Source of the DNA: Rhodobacterales bacterium
GTDB taxonomy: Bacteria > Pseudomonadota > Alphaproteobacteria > Rhodobacterales > Rhodobacteraceae
DNA length: 64,000 nucleotides
Direction of reading: 5' to 3'
Assembly (NCBI GenBank): GCA_026400355.1
Contig: JAPLPE010000018.1
Location: 1-64,000, forward strand
The first letter of the stretch is position 1; each line of letters starts with the position of its first letter. Under the pieces are notes generated by a model that saw only the letters and a program-made list of their open reading frames with translations, was not told where the DNA came from and did not search any database. Below, in pieces: positions 26,508 through 35,114 of this stretch. Made by a program: the position numbers and the translations under genes.

Positions 26508-28037
26508 CTAGACAGAACCCCCCGAAGCAGCCTGAAGAGCCCTCTCATGAGCCTCCAGCCGCTGAAGATACCCTTCAGACCGGGCTGTCTGCCTCCAGAT
26601 GATGAAGTCCAGCTGAACTTCGCGGGAGTGCTGACCCATGGTGTCGAGGCTGGGGCCTGAGGCTTCAACGCGAAGTGGGTAGCCCAGCTGTTGACGGGAG
26701 ACGTCGGCCAGCATCCGAGTCAGCCGTTCTACCTCATCATAGGCCACGATGAAGCTGTCGTGGACACAGAGAACGGGGATTCCTGCGGCGGTGTAATCGT
26801 CGAGAATCCGTGCGGCGATGCAGCTGTCGAGGTACATCAAGCGGATGCCCTGATCGGAGCAGAGTCTGTCTGCAAGGTGGGGGTGCTTGGCGATGAAGGC
26901 GTCAAGCAGCCGTTCCAGATCGGTGTTCACGAGGTTCTTCGCCATATGACCTGTGGGCCAGCCGTTGCGAAACGCTGAGAAGGCAGACTTCCGGTCGCGG
27001 GCATTGATCGCCGTGAGCACCAGTTGCTTGATCAGCGCCCGTTGCAGCACATCGGGAGCACCGGGAACAAGGCCAGCAGGCAGCTCGTATGGATCACCTT
27101 GGAGTTCGACCCCCTGTTCAAGGCTCAGCATCGAGACATGCATGCCCTTGAAGTCGATCTCAACGGTTGGCTTATCGTTGATGAAGATCTTGGACCGGTA
27201 CTGCTTGCCGACCTGCTGCCACCATCCCCCATAGAACCGCCCGTTCTTGTTCCAGGACCCCCGGCTGAAGATGCGACGAACGAAGGTCCTTGATGATCCA
27301 GTCGGAATCCGGATCGTGCGGCCCGCATCCTTCCCGGTGGTGATGACCCGTTCCACAAACCCTTCTTCCAGTTCCGGAATGTCGATAAAGGTACGAGAAA
27401 GCAGGGCGTTATAGGCCCGGAGCCGTCGCCGCATCTCGTTGGTTGCATCGGTATCGGTGTACTCGACGAGCTTCGTGCCCTCTTCCTCAGCATCCGCTTC
27501 TTTGAGGATAAGGCACTCCTGATCGGGGTGATGCCGAATGTCGCTCAGGCTTAGCTCGTGATCCCGGAACAGGTCAGCAAGGGGGGCCGCTGCACGGATG
27601 CGGGTGTTGCGATTGGTGGTCGCAAACGGGCCGCCATAGCTTCCCGGTGCAAGGTCGATGAGTTCGAGGGCATGCAAGCGCCGGACCAGTTCGGTGATCT
27701 TCCGGGTCAGATGAAGGGCATTATAGCGGGAGTTCCCGTCCCAGCCGTTTGATGACATCGGAAGACCGATTGAAAGCTCGGGGTCCTCCAGCCATGCAAC
27801 GTAAAGGTCCAGCACGAGAACCTTTAACTGATTGAGATAGCTGGTCTTCGGCTTGGGACCGGGGCGGGATTCCTTCTCGGCCAGATCGCGCAAGTAGGTC
27901 TCCCAGATGCGGATAGCCAGTGCGATCGCCGTCGGATGGTCAGACCAACGATGAACATCAATGGGACGGGAGTGCCACGGGTTCGCGATGGCCTTGGGCT
28001 TGGGTGCCGGTTCGGGCGCTGCGTCAGGACCGGTCAT
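26508..28037 (-). CDS. Palm-polymerase-like protein of a mobile element
   Basis: A 509-residue protein I do not recognise as a named family. Three motifs in order resemble the A-family polymerase palm (DNA polymerase I and T7-like RNA polymerases): motif A-like VEIDFKGMHVSMLSLE (Asp295), motif B-like RALIKQLVLTAINA (Arg333, Lys337, with Asn where Tyr is usual) and motif C-like VLCVHDSFIV (His426, Asp427), the last closest to the HDSF motif of T7-type RNA polymerases. A conserved-looking GRFYGGWWQQVGKQYRSKI block precedes motif A. The first 60 residues are Pro-rich. It starts 33 bases after the methyltransferase stop, with an AGGAG site. A truncated relative lies at 36257-36615. Replication initiator or primase-like roles are inference. 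Confidence 0.55.
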   Translation of the reverse strand: MTGPDAAPEPAPKPKAIANPWHSRPIDVHRWSDHPTAIALAIRIWETYLRDLAEKESRPGPKPKTSYLNQLKVLVLDLYVAWLEDPELSIGLPMSSNGWDGNSRYNALHLTRKITELVRRLHALELIDLAPGSYGGPFATTNRNTRIRAAAPLADLFRDHELSLSDIRHHPDQECLILKEADAEEEGTKLVEYTDTDATNEMRRRLRAYNALLSRTFIDIPELEEGFVERVITTGKDAGRTIRIPTGSSRTFVRRIFSRGSWNKNGRFYGGWWQQVGKQYRSKIFINDKPTVEIDFKGMHVSMLSLEQGVELQGDPYELPAGLVPGAPDVLQRALIKQLVLTAINARDRKSAFSAFRNGWPTGHMAKNLVNTDLERLLDAFIAKHPHLADRLCSDQGIRLMYLDSCIAARILDDYTAAGIPVLCVHDSFIVAYDEVERLTRMLADVSRQQLGYPLRVEASGPSLDTMGQHSREVQLDFIIWRQTARSEGYLQRLEAHERALQAASGGSV

Positions 28038-28070
28038 GCTGCGCTCCTGTTCCAGCGACTGTGTTCCGGG

Positions 28071-30818
28071 TTATCGTTTCGCGTCCTTCATAGCCTCAAC
28101 CACTTCAATCGTCTCGACGGAAACGCGGGTCACACGGGCCAGCAGATCGGCGAGCTGCTCCTTGTAGTCGGCGAACCGATAGGTGTTGAACTTCTCCCGG
28201 ATCGTTTTGTCCTTGGGCGTCTTCTCTTTGTACTGTTCCAGCACCCATTCAAGGCCGGAGCGGTTGCCAAGGCGATAGGCCCAAGCCGACGCGGGGATAC
28301 CGGATAGGGTCGTTTCGCTGTCCAGCGTGATCATCCCCTTCGACTGATCGGCCTTCAGGGCTGCCTTGGGCTTCAGCCCTGCTGCCTTTGCCTTGCGGTC
28401 GGGCGTGTCATGGCGGTGAAGGGGCCATGGTGCCACTGTTTCATAGCCAATGTGCAGGTCCATCAAGTGCTTGCCCCACGCGGTCCATTGCGGAAAGTCG
28501 GGGTAGAAGGGCAGACGCGGGAACTCTCGCCGCAGGTTCAGTGCATAGGTTTCCCGGTAGATCGGGTCGTGCAGGACGGCATAGGTGTAGTGGAAGATAT
28601 CGTCCTTGGTAATCGGCACGAACGGACCATAGTGGGCGGTGAACTGGCCCAGCGCCCAATCTGTGATGTTGTCGATCCGTTCGCCCGATGGGGTGTAGCG
28701 GTATAATGGAAGGCAAGACGCCCCGGAAGCAGCACCGACGAGGTGCATATCAACGACGACGTTTGCTGCCATGACCATAAAGGGCTTCTGCGAAGTTGGA
28801 TCGGTGAAAGCAATCAGGCGGTTGTCTAGATCGCCGTCCGCTCCGAAGAAAGTACGTGTTTGGTTCAGCATCTCAATGAGGGGCGGAAAGAACATCAACT
28901 TGCGCCGATCGAACGGCCTGTACTGGCAATCTAGTACTTGCTCGTCGGTGATCTTCATTGGGACCCCCGATATCAGGCTTCGTTTGACCGCTCTTGTCCA
29001 TTTTATCTGTTCGTCACGCTCTGTCTCTTGGCGTTCTTCCAGAAGTTTGCCGCGCTGGGCACGCCGCTGTGCTTCATAGTGCTTGACCAGATAGGCCACC
29101 TTCTTGCGAAGGTCCCTTTCATCAAGGTCGTAAACCCAGTCATCACGGTTCGTGACAAGCCCGAAGCTGAACTGCTTGAAGATTGATCGATCTTGTCTGA
29201 CAACCTTGGCTGCCTTCGTTGCTTTATCTCCGATAGATATGAAGACGTCCCACGAGTTTTTGCTGTGGTTGATCCAGTTCGAGGCCGCATCCGGCTCAAC
29301 CCAATCATAAGCAATCTGGGACGCCTTGGTCTGACCTAGCCATGCAAGCTTGTCCTCTGCAGTGTCGAACTCGGGCCTTCTGGCATAGTGAATGGTGCAT
29401 CCTTTAAGCTTGGGATTTCGTACCATAAAGGAGATCGCCACCCCGGTCTGGATGCCGAAGACGTTGTTCTTGGTCCCCGAGAGCTTGGGGTTCGCCCGAA
29501 CATCCCCTCCCAGATCAACGACATAGACCTCGTTGAACTCCTGCCCCACGAACTTCCTGAACCCATCGAAGGTGCGGCTGTCGATGAAGCTGCGGTTCGT
29601 GATGAAGGCGATGATCCCCTCGTCGTGTAGCCTGTCCGAAGCCCAGCGGAAGAACCGGGCATACATGTCGTAAACCTTGGTCTTTTGCGCGGTGGAAAGC
29701 TTGACGAAGCTGCGCCGGATCAGGTCGTCGATCCGCTTATACTCGCGGTTCTTGTTGTTATCGTTCTCATTCTGCTGGTTGGCGTTATAGGGCGGGTTGC
29801 CGATCACGACCGAGATCTTCCGCGTGTTCTGCCGCTTGACCCGTTCCACGTTTTCCTCGGTCACGGCCCCGAACAGGTCGGCCTGATAGCCTGCTTTGAT
29901 CCCCAGCCCCGCCACGTTATCCAGAGTGTCCACGAAGCAGAGATTCAGGAACTCGGCATACTGGCCAGACACCGCCGCATAGGTTGCCTCGATGTTCAGG
30001 TTCGCCACGTAGTAGGGCAGGATCGCCACCTCGTTGGCGTGCAATTCCTCCTTGTATTTCTGGTGCAGCCGGTCCGGCCGCCCCCGGAAGGACTCGATAA
30101 GTTCGCAGATGAACGTGCCCGTTCCGGTGGCCGGGTCCAGGATGTCCACGCCGCTGTCGATCAGGTTCTTCCCGAAGTGTTTGTGGCAGAGCCAGTCGGC
30201 CCCTTCGATCATGAAGCGCACGATCTCGTTCGGCGTATAGACCACGCCCAGCCGGTCGGCTGCCTTGGGGTTATAGACCTTGTAGAAGCTCTCGTAGATC
30301 ACCTTCAGGAAGGTCTGCTTCTCGGAATGGCTGGTGATCTGGGACGCGTTAGTCTTGATGGCTGTGTAGTAGGGCTGCATCGCCTTGAGGGTGTCTTTCT
30401 TGACCGCCCCAGTGAAGAACGCCTTCTCCAGCTTGAACAGTTCCTGCGCGATGTTGTTTTCCTGATGGAACTGGCCCCCGTCAAAGACCTGAGTGAAGAT
30501 TTCCTCGGTCAGGATGTGCTGGATCAGCATCTCCCGGATATCGGCCTCGGTCAGAGAAGGGTTGATCGTGTCCTGTGCATGGACGAGGAACTTCTTTGCT
30601 GTGTCACGGAATCCTGCATTGGTTTCATAGGCTTCGTTGATCCGTTCCCGCAGCCCTTCCAGCACGGCGGGAAGATCGGTCTTGAACTGCTGGACGGCCC
30701 GGCGGAACTCAGCAATCTCGGGGCGTTCGTAGCTGAAGAACAGGTTCAGCAGCTTGCCCAGTGCCACGGTGTCGGTCATGCCGCAACGCATCACCTCATG
30801 GCGGTTCTGGTAGAGCAC
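28071..30818 (-). CDS. Type ISP/Eco57I-like adenine methyltransferase, N-terminus lost
   Basis: A 915-residue frame (GTG at 30818) matching the methyltransferase and target-recognition part of single-chain type ISP restriction enzymes. Motif I is DILDPATGTGTFI (about residue 226), motif IV NPPYN (341-345), and the opening RHEVMRCGMTDTVALGKL is normally internal, following a nuclease-helicase region of several hundred residues. Coding similarity continues upstream of the GTG (ELGIRKKLHKGYPQDNIIFE) until it runs into the repeat at 30881, where an in-frame stop follows at 30915-30917. So the helicase/nuclease part has been removed. Methylation without cleavage is possible; expression of the remnant is unproven. 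Confidence 0.8.
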   Translation of the reverse strand: MLYQNRHEVMRCGMTDTVALGKLLNLFFSYERPEIAEFRRAVQQFKTDLPAVLEGLRERINEAYETNAGFRDTAKKFLVHAQDTINPSLTEADIREMLIQHILTEEIFTQVFDGGQFHQENNIAQELFKLEKAFFTGAVKKDTLKAMQPYYTAIKTNASQITSHSEKQTFLKVIYESFYKVYNPKAADRLGVVYTPNEIVRFMIEGADWLCHKHFGKNLIDSGVDILDPATGTGTFICELIESFRGRPDRLHQKYKEELHANEVAILPYYVANLNIEATYAAVSGQYAEFLNLCFVDTLDNVAGLGIKAGYQADLFGAVTEENVERVKRQNTRKISVVIGNPPYNANQQNENDNNKNREYKRIDDLIRRSFVKLSTAQKTKVYDMYARFFRWASDRLHDEGIIAFITNRSFIDSRTFDGFRKFVGQEFNEVYVVDLGGDVRANPKLSGTKNNVFGIQTGVAISFMVRNPKLKGCTIHYARRPEFDTAEDKLAWLGQTKASQIAYDWVEPDAASNWINHSKNSWDVFISIGDKATKAAKVVRQDRSIFKQFSFGLVTNRDDWVYDLDERDLRKKVAYLVKHYEAQRRAQRGKLLEERQETERDEQIKWTRAVKRSLISGVPMKITDEQVLDCQYRPFDRRKLMFFPPLIEMLNQTRTFFGADGDLDNRLIAFTDPTSQKPFMVMAANVVVDMHLVGAASGASCLPLYRYTPSGERIDNITDWALGQFTAHYGPFVPITKDDIFHYTYAVLHDPIYRETYALNLRREFPRLPFYPDFPQWTAWGKHLMDLHIGYETVAPWPLHRHDTPDRKAKAAGLKPKAALKADQSKGMITLDSETTLSGIPASAWAYRLGNRSGLEWVLEQYKEKTPKDKTIREKFNTYRFADYKEQLADLLARVTRVSVETIEVVEAMKDAKR

Positions 30819-30880
30819 GGCGGTGTGGGAGTTCTCGAAGATGATGTTGTCCTGCGGATAGCCCTTATGGAGCTTCTTCC

Positions 30881-31294
30881 GGATTCCCAGCTCTTCGAAG
30901 AAAAGACTCGAGAACTAGAACCGAAGACACCGTTTAGGGCAGTTCCTGAGGCAGTTCGGGACCGTCGGGAGTCGCTGGTGGCCGACTGAAGGGGCATGGC
31001 CACAGCCCGCTAACATCCCAGCCCCGGCCCCAGCCGCTAGCCCGTCGCCTCACCTCTGGCTGCCCCTGCCGCCCTTTGGCCAGCCGCCTCACCGCTACCG
31101 CTGCCCCCGCCGCTGACCCGCCACCGCCCAGCTACGATCGCTCCCCGCCGCTAGCCGAATGACTGCCGCCCCTTTCCGACTGCTGACACACCGCAAGCCG
31201 CCCCCGCCGATCGCTCCCCCGCTACCCGCCCAGCGCCCCTGAGGCCATCGGTCCTCCGTGTGGTTCTACCGACCCCCGACACACCCTGTGGTTG
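30881..31294. repeat. Element end module, copy A
   Basis: About 410 bases related to 39750-40153 (same orientation) and, over the first ~130 bases, to the reverse complement of 35920-36048. It starts GGATTCCCAGCTCTTCGAAG and ends GACCCCCGACACACCCTG. From about 31000 to 31260 the top strand is strikingly C-rich with recurring CCGCCGCT/CCGCTA motifs and has no credible gene. Here the module is fused to the truncated methyltransferase instead of to an attachment core. From 31295 to 31616 only unremarkable intergenic sequence is seen. Confidence 0.7.
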
Positions 31295-31616
31295 ATTATT
31301 TGAATGGGTCTTGCGGATGCGATCTGACCAGATCCAGGTGTTTGCGCGACCGCAGACACCGCTCGGGGCGAAAAACACTTGTCTAGCGGCCGAAGTCACG
31401 CGATCTTGCCGTCAAGCGGCAGGCCAATTGGGGAATGTCGGGACATCGGCCTCTCATTCATCGCCGGTGGTTCGATGGCCTTGATCATCTTTCTGCTGAG
31501 AAAACCATTCTGAACGGGAGCTTGAACAGATGACCATCCTTTTAGGTAAACCTTCTCGTAAAGCCCGGATGCACCAGCCCTCTTCGTCGGATGCGCCGGG
31601 AAGAGCCTTTGCCGCG

Positions 31617-32081
31617 ATGCACCGCAAGTTCAGGGTGCTAACACTCACGGGGGCTGCGATCGCGGCTCTTGCCGCCTGCCAGGCGCCTGTCGAAGTCGCT
31701 GCACCGCCCACCGATCAAACCATCCGTGCCTCAGCAGATGCCGGTCCCGGAACGAACCCGATCAGTGCCGAACGCGCCCGCGCAGTCTTCTCGGCCCTCT
31801 GCGTTGACCAACGTGGCTCGCCCGCCGGTACTGAGGCTGCCGCCGCAGCAGACGGCTTTGTTAAGAACACGACCTACGGGACCTATTACCATCCGCGCGA
31901 CAATCTCTCCGTCAAGCTGATCAACGGCGACTGTTCGATGGTCTTTGCCTCGCGTGCACCTGTGGGCGAGCTCGAAGCAGCCCTGACGTCATTGACCGCC
32001 GGCGCTCCCCCTGTGCGTTTCAGCCCCAGCTCGTTGCCCAGCGAGGACCCCTATTACAACGTCAGCATCCCCGCGCAGTGA
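31617..32081 (+). CDS. Putative lipoprotein
   Basis: A 154-residue protein from ATG 31617 (MHRKFRVLTLTGAAIAALAAC) with a signal peptide and lipobox-like LAAC, so Cys21 would be lipidated. The mature part has two Cys (LCVDQRGS, NGDCSMVF) that could form a disulfide. An in-frame ATG at 31530 has a GGGAG site but would bury the signal peptide behind 29 polar residues, so the later start is preferred. No family is recognised. It is accessory-region cargo. Confidence 0.6.
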   Translation: MHRKFRVLTLTGAAIAALAACQAPVEVAAPPTDQTIRASADAGPGTNPISAERARAVFSALCVDQRGSPAGTEAAAAADGFVKNTTYGTYYHPRDNLSVKLINGDCSMVFASRAPVGELEAALTSLTAGAPPVRFSPSSLPSEDPYYNVSIPAQ

Positions 32082-32098
32082 CATAAGAAGAACCTGGC

Positions 32099-32302
32099 AT
32101 GACTACCCTCTTTGAACCAATACCCCCTCGGTGCCAATCCAGTTCCGCCAGCAATGAAGACGTTTCCTTGCCGAATGGTTCACTAACGGCTTCAGGCCGC
32201 TCCTTGGGTATGCTCTTTCCTACCACCCATCTGAAATGGGACGAACTCAGTGAAGTGGAAGAAGAGGGGATACCTGACAACCTAGTTGGGCGTCGCAAGT
32301 AG
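32099..32302 (+). CDS. Possible small protein, unknown
   Basis: A 67-residue frame starting 17 bases after the lipoprotein gene, acidic towards the end (WDELSEVEEEG). No good ribosome site and no recognised family. It is the only candidate gene in the 339-base gap 32082-32420; it could equally be non-coding. Confidence 0.25.
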   Translation: MTTLFEPIPPRCQSSSASNEDVSLPNGSLTASGRSLGMLFPTTHLKWDELSEVEEEGIPDNLVGRRK

Positions 32303-32420
32303 CAGGGGCAACGGTGGTTACCCCGTAACCTTACTTGCTGGCGGTCTCTGGCACGTTCATCATGGGACTTCGCTTGCTCCCATGCCGTGGCTGTCATGAC
32401 TTGCCGTTGCGGCTATCGTC

Positions 32421-32894
32421 TTGAATGGATTTGAGGAAGAACCAAACTTGACCAACCAAGTGAGCAAGTATCCGGGCGAGGGATCGACCGTGATGCAGAT
32501 GCTTAGCCTTGCCGACGAATACTACTCGGCCTCGATACTCTTGATCCGACATAAAGCACATAGCCCGTCATTGTTCGCTCCTGCCCGACTCTGCGTGCTG
32601 CAGGCAATCGAAGTCTACTTGAATTCGTACCTTCTGTTTTGCGGCATGACTCCTAAGGATATCCGCACATTTCGGCACTTGCTTAACGACCGGGTAATCG
32701 CCGCCCAGAAACTTGGTCTGGAGCTTGCGCCAGAGACTCATGAAAGCCTGACGAAGCTTGAGAAGTCGCGCGAGTACCTTTTGGTCCGCTACGGGCCTGA
32801 GCGAGAAAGCGAACTGAGCGATCTGCCCGATCTGTTCAACACCCTCGACGATGTGACGCGAAAGGTTCGGAAAGTCATCCTGCAGGTGACTTAA
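32421..32894 (+). CDS. HEPN-like small protein
   Basis: Up to 157 residues, all-helical in appearance. The central part (LADEYYSASILLIRHK, FAPARLCVLQAIEVYLNSYLLFCG) looks like the four-helix HEPN/DUF-type fold, and an R-T-F-R-H sequence could correspond to a degenerate HEPN R-x4-6-H motif. The frame begins with TTG at 32421; TTG 32448 (with GAGGAAG upstream) or ATG 32493 are alternatives. In mobile elements such proteins are often antitoxin partners or nuclease toxins, but no partner nucleotidyltransferase gene is adjacent. Function is inference. Confidence 0.5.
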   Translation: MNGFEEEPNLTNQVSKYPGEGSTVMQMLSLADEYYSASILLIRHKAHSPSLFAPARLCVLQAIEVYLNSYLLFCGMTPKDIRTFRHLLNDRVIAAQKLGLELAPETHESLTKLEKSREYLLVRYGPERESELSDLPDLFNTLDDVTRKVRKVILQVT

Positions 32895-33114
32895 GCTCAT
32901 GATGGACGGCTGTGTCGGAAGTCTCGCTTGCCGCTACACCTGCAACCGCTGAAGAGAGCCGGGGGGGCGGATGCGAGGGTTCAAGCGCGTGGCGATAAGC
33001 CTTCGAGTTACCGGAACTGAAGTGAATCAACGAAGTTATATCGATGTTAACGCTCTGAAGAAAAAAGAAAAGTGGACACCCGACAGCCCCGTTAGGAGCC
33101 GCCGGGGGTTTCTA

Positions 33115-33288
33115 TCAGGGTAGCCCCTGTTTTAGGACGTATTCCGCCAGCCACTGCCAGTAAGCCGCCGCATCGGGAAAGCCCTGACCTCGGGCCGCCA
33201 CGTCCTCTGCCTTCCTTCTCGTCAGTTGACCGTCGTACTCCACGATGGCCGCTCGCTCCTCGAACTCCGCGATGTCGGGGATTCTCAC
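33115..33288 (-). CDS. 57-residue protein coupled to the integrase
   Basis: A small frame starting with GTG at 33288, whose GTGA overlaps the integrase stop codon. The peptide starts VRIPDIAEFEERAAIVEYDG and ends WQWLAEYVLKQGLP, a well-formed acidic helical protein. The EERAAIVEYDGQLTR block resembles small Rhodobacteraceae proteins found near phage and plasmid genes. The tight overlap with the integrase argues for real translation. Whether it affects integration or excision is unknown. Confidence 0.6.
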   Translation of the reverse strand: MRIPDIAEFEERAAIVEYDGQLTRRKAEDVAARGQGFPDAAAYWQWLAEYVLKQGLP

Positions 33289-34601
33289 GGTTCGGCCCCC
33301 GCTGGCAGGCGGATCTGGTCGATGATCGCCCGCTTCTGGTCGTCACTGATCCCGGCGGAATAAATCCCGTAGGTCAGCTGGTTCTCGGATCGGGCCGACT
33401 TATGCCCCACCAGAGACGCGGTGAAGTGTTCCGGCACACCCGTTCGCTCGCACTGGGTGATGAACCACTTGCGGGTGGAGTGGAAGCATAGCCCTGGACG
33501 GTTCAACCCGAGACGGTCGCGCAGGCTGGTGAACCGCTTGGTGACGTTGTTCACTGTCAGATCAGGGAACAGTTTCCCTTTGGCTGGGAGCCTGCGAAGA
33601 ACCCCTTCCAGAACAGGATGAACTGGAACGACCCGCTCGGCAGCATCGGTCTTCAGTTGGCGCACCCAGTTAGGCCGGATCATCACGAAGGACCCAAGGT
33701 TGCCCTTCTTGACGATGTCGTCCCTGACCAGCCCCGCTGCTTCCCCGGCACGCATCCCAGTGAACAGACAGATCAGCAGAAGAACATGCATCCACCTGTC
33801 CTTTGCTTTGAGCAGTGCAACCACTTCTTCATCGGTCAGCACAGCGTAGGGTTCTGGCCGAACTTTCCCCTCGAATCGAACTGTTCTGAAGGGGTTAGTC
33901 GCGATTTCCCCCTCGTATACGGCCCAGTCGAGGAAGTGATTGACCTGCGACCAGATACGCTTCTGGGTGCGCACCGTGATCCGATCGTTGCGCCCCTGCG
34001 AGAAGGTCAACGACTGGTCGAGGGTCATCCGGTAGGTGCGATGCGACTTGCCCAGCACCTTGGAAAGCTGGGGCAGCAGGGAGAGAAATAGCCGCCCGTC
34101 TTCCCGGTTCAGGGTGGAAAGGGGCCGTTCCCCGAACTTCGAAGCGAATAGTTCAACGGAATACCGAACACTCTTATAGCCGCCGGGTCGCAGTTCGTTC
34201 CCCCGTCGCCGGAGGTAGACCTTGGCAGCGGCATCGACCCGCGTCTTGGGCCTTTTCGTCGTGGTGGAGAAGTCTATCCCAGAGTCCACCAGAGCGGCCC
34301 GGAGGCGACCGATGGCGGCGTGGCAATCCTCCCCCCATGCGGGTGTGGCGGGTGCCGACTCTGTGCTTCTCTGGGGCGCGCTGGGCAGAGCAGCCTCGAC
34401 CCCGGCCCGTGTCTTGGCCACGAGGTCTTCGTAGCGGGCGTTGACCTCCAGAGAACGCTGGCGGGCCAGCTTCGCATCTCCGGTCTTCAGGCTTTGCTTC
34501 AGGGCCTGCGATCCGAGAGCAAGCTGAACGTCTTCGGGGTAGTTGCGGCGGTACAGCCAGACCTGACCGCTGAGATAGGCGTACTTGATCCTTATGGACA
34601 T
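33285..34601 (-). CDS. int: Tyrosine integrase
   Basis: A 438-residue site-specific recombinase. An N-terminal arm-binding-like domain (YLSGQVWLYRRNYPEDVQLALGS) and a core-binding domain precede the catalytic domain with Arg284 (TGMRAGEAAGL), Lys317, His374-x-x-Arg377 (FHSTRKWF), His400 (LVGHKSARS) and a nucleophilic Tyr at 411 or 414 (LTYGIYSAG). All catalytic positions are filled, so it should be active. It is the likely enzyme for insertion at the tRNA-Gln 3' end. It lies 1.4 kb from the 36043 junction, not next to the tRNA. Confidence 0.92.
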   Translation of the reverse strand: MSIRIKYAYLSGQVWLYRRNYPEDVQLALGSQALKQSLKTGDAKLARQRSLEVNARYEDLVAKTRAGVEAALPSAPQRSTESAPATPAWGEDCHAAIGRLRAALVDSGIDFSTTTKRPKTRVDAAAKVYLRRRGNELRPGGYKSVRYSVELFASKFGERPLSTLNREDGRLFLSLLPQLSKVLGKSHRTYRMTLDQSLTFSQGRNDRITVRTQKRIWSQVNHFLDWAVYEGEIATNPFRTVRFEGKVRPEPYAVLTDEEVVALLKAKDRWMHVLLLICLFTGMRAGEAAGLVRDDIVKKGNLGSFVMIRPNWVRQLKTDAAERVVPVHPVLEGVLRRLPAKGKLFPDLTVNNVTKRFTSLRDRLGLNRPGLCFHSTRKWFITQCERTGVPEHFTASLVGHKSARSENQLTYGIYSAGISDDQKRAIIDQIRLPAGAEP

Positions 34602-34649
34602 GATTCATCCTTCCGCAGTTGCGGGTGTTTCGGGTTGAGGGGTTTGAGT

Positions 34650-34847
34650 TCAGCCCAGCGCTGGGCGAAGGCGACCGACGATCAGGTCGAGTGCAGGCTC
34701 GCCATAGGACCCCTGAAGGGGGCCGGTGAGTGCGAAGCCGGTGACACAGTCCTCTTCCACAGAGTCGATCTGGAAGAGGTGTTCCGGCACGTCATCGAAG
34801 GCGGCGATTACCACGACCTCGCCGGGGCAATAGTCAGGATCGGCCAT
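34650..34847 (-). CDS. Small hypothetical protein (65 aa)
   Basis: An acidic 65-residue protein, starting MADPDYCPGEVVVIAAFDDV and ending ALDLIVGRLRPALG. It resembles small uncharacterised proteins recurring in Rhodobacteraceae islands and phages. The ATG overlaps the end of another small frame (34834-34968), suggesting coupling. Composition and codon use look like a true gene. Function unknown. Confidence 0.6.
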   Translation of the reverse strand: MADPDYCPGEVVVIAAFDDVPEHLFQIDSVEEDCVTGFALTGPLQGSYGEPALDLIVGRLRPALG

Positions 34848-34968
34848 TGCGATAGGCCTTCAGCACGAGAACGAGGATCGTGATCCCTAAGCCGACAGCG
34901 GGATCATTGGTGGAACGGCGCTTGCCAACTGGCACGCGGAAGAGCCACGCGAGAAGGTGTAAAAACAT
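34834..34968 (-). CDS. Small membrane-associated protein (44 aa)
   Basis: A 44-residue frame (MFLHLLAWLFRVPVGKRRST...) with a hydrophobic N-terminus and a second hydrophobic stretch (VGLGITILVLVLKAY). Its TGA lies inside the first codons of the 65-residue protein, so the two would be coupled. A weak ribosome site (GGAG, about 11 bases upstream). Too short for standard callers; existence is moderately supported. Confidence 0.4.
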   Translation of the reverse strand: MFLHLLAWLFRVPVGKRRSTNDPAVGLGITILVLVLKAYRNGRS

Positions 34969-35114
34969 GAGGTAACTCCATGGGTTGCATCTTTATTAGA
35001 TGCCTGAAGTTCCTCAGTTTTCTGCTCTACCAAAAGCTACTTGCTGGATCAGCTTTCAAAAGTAGAGTTAAGGCAGTCGCGCGTTGCTTTGACGCTGCCA
35101 TGTGAGGATAGCCT

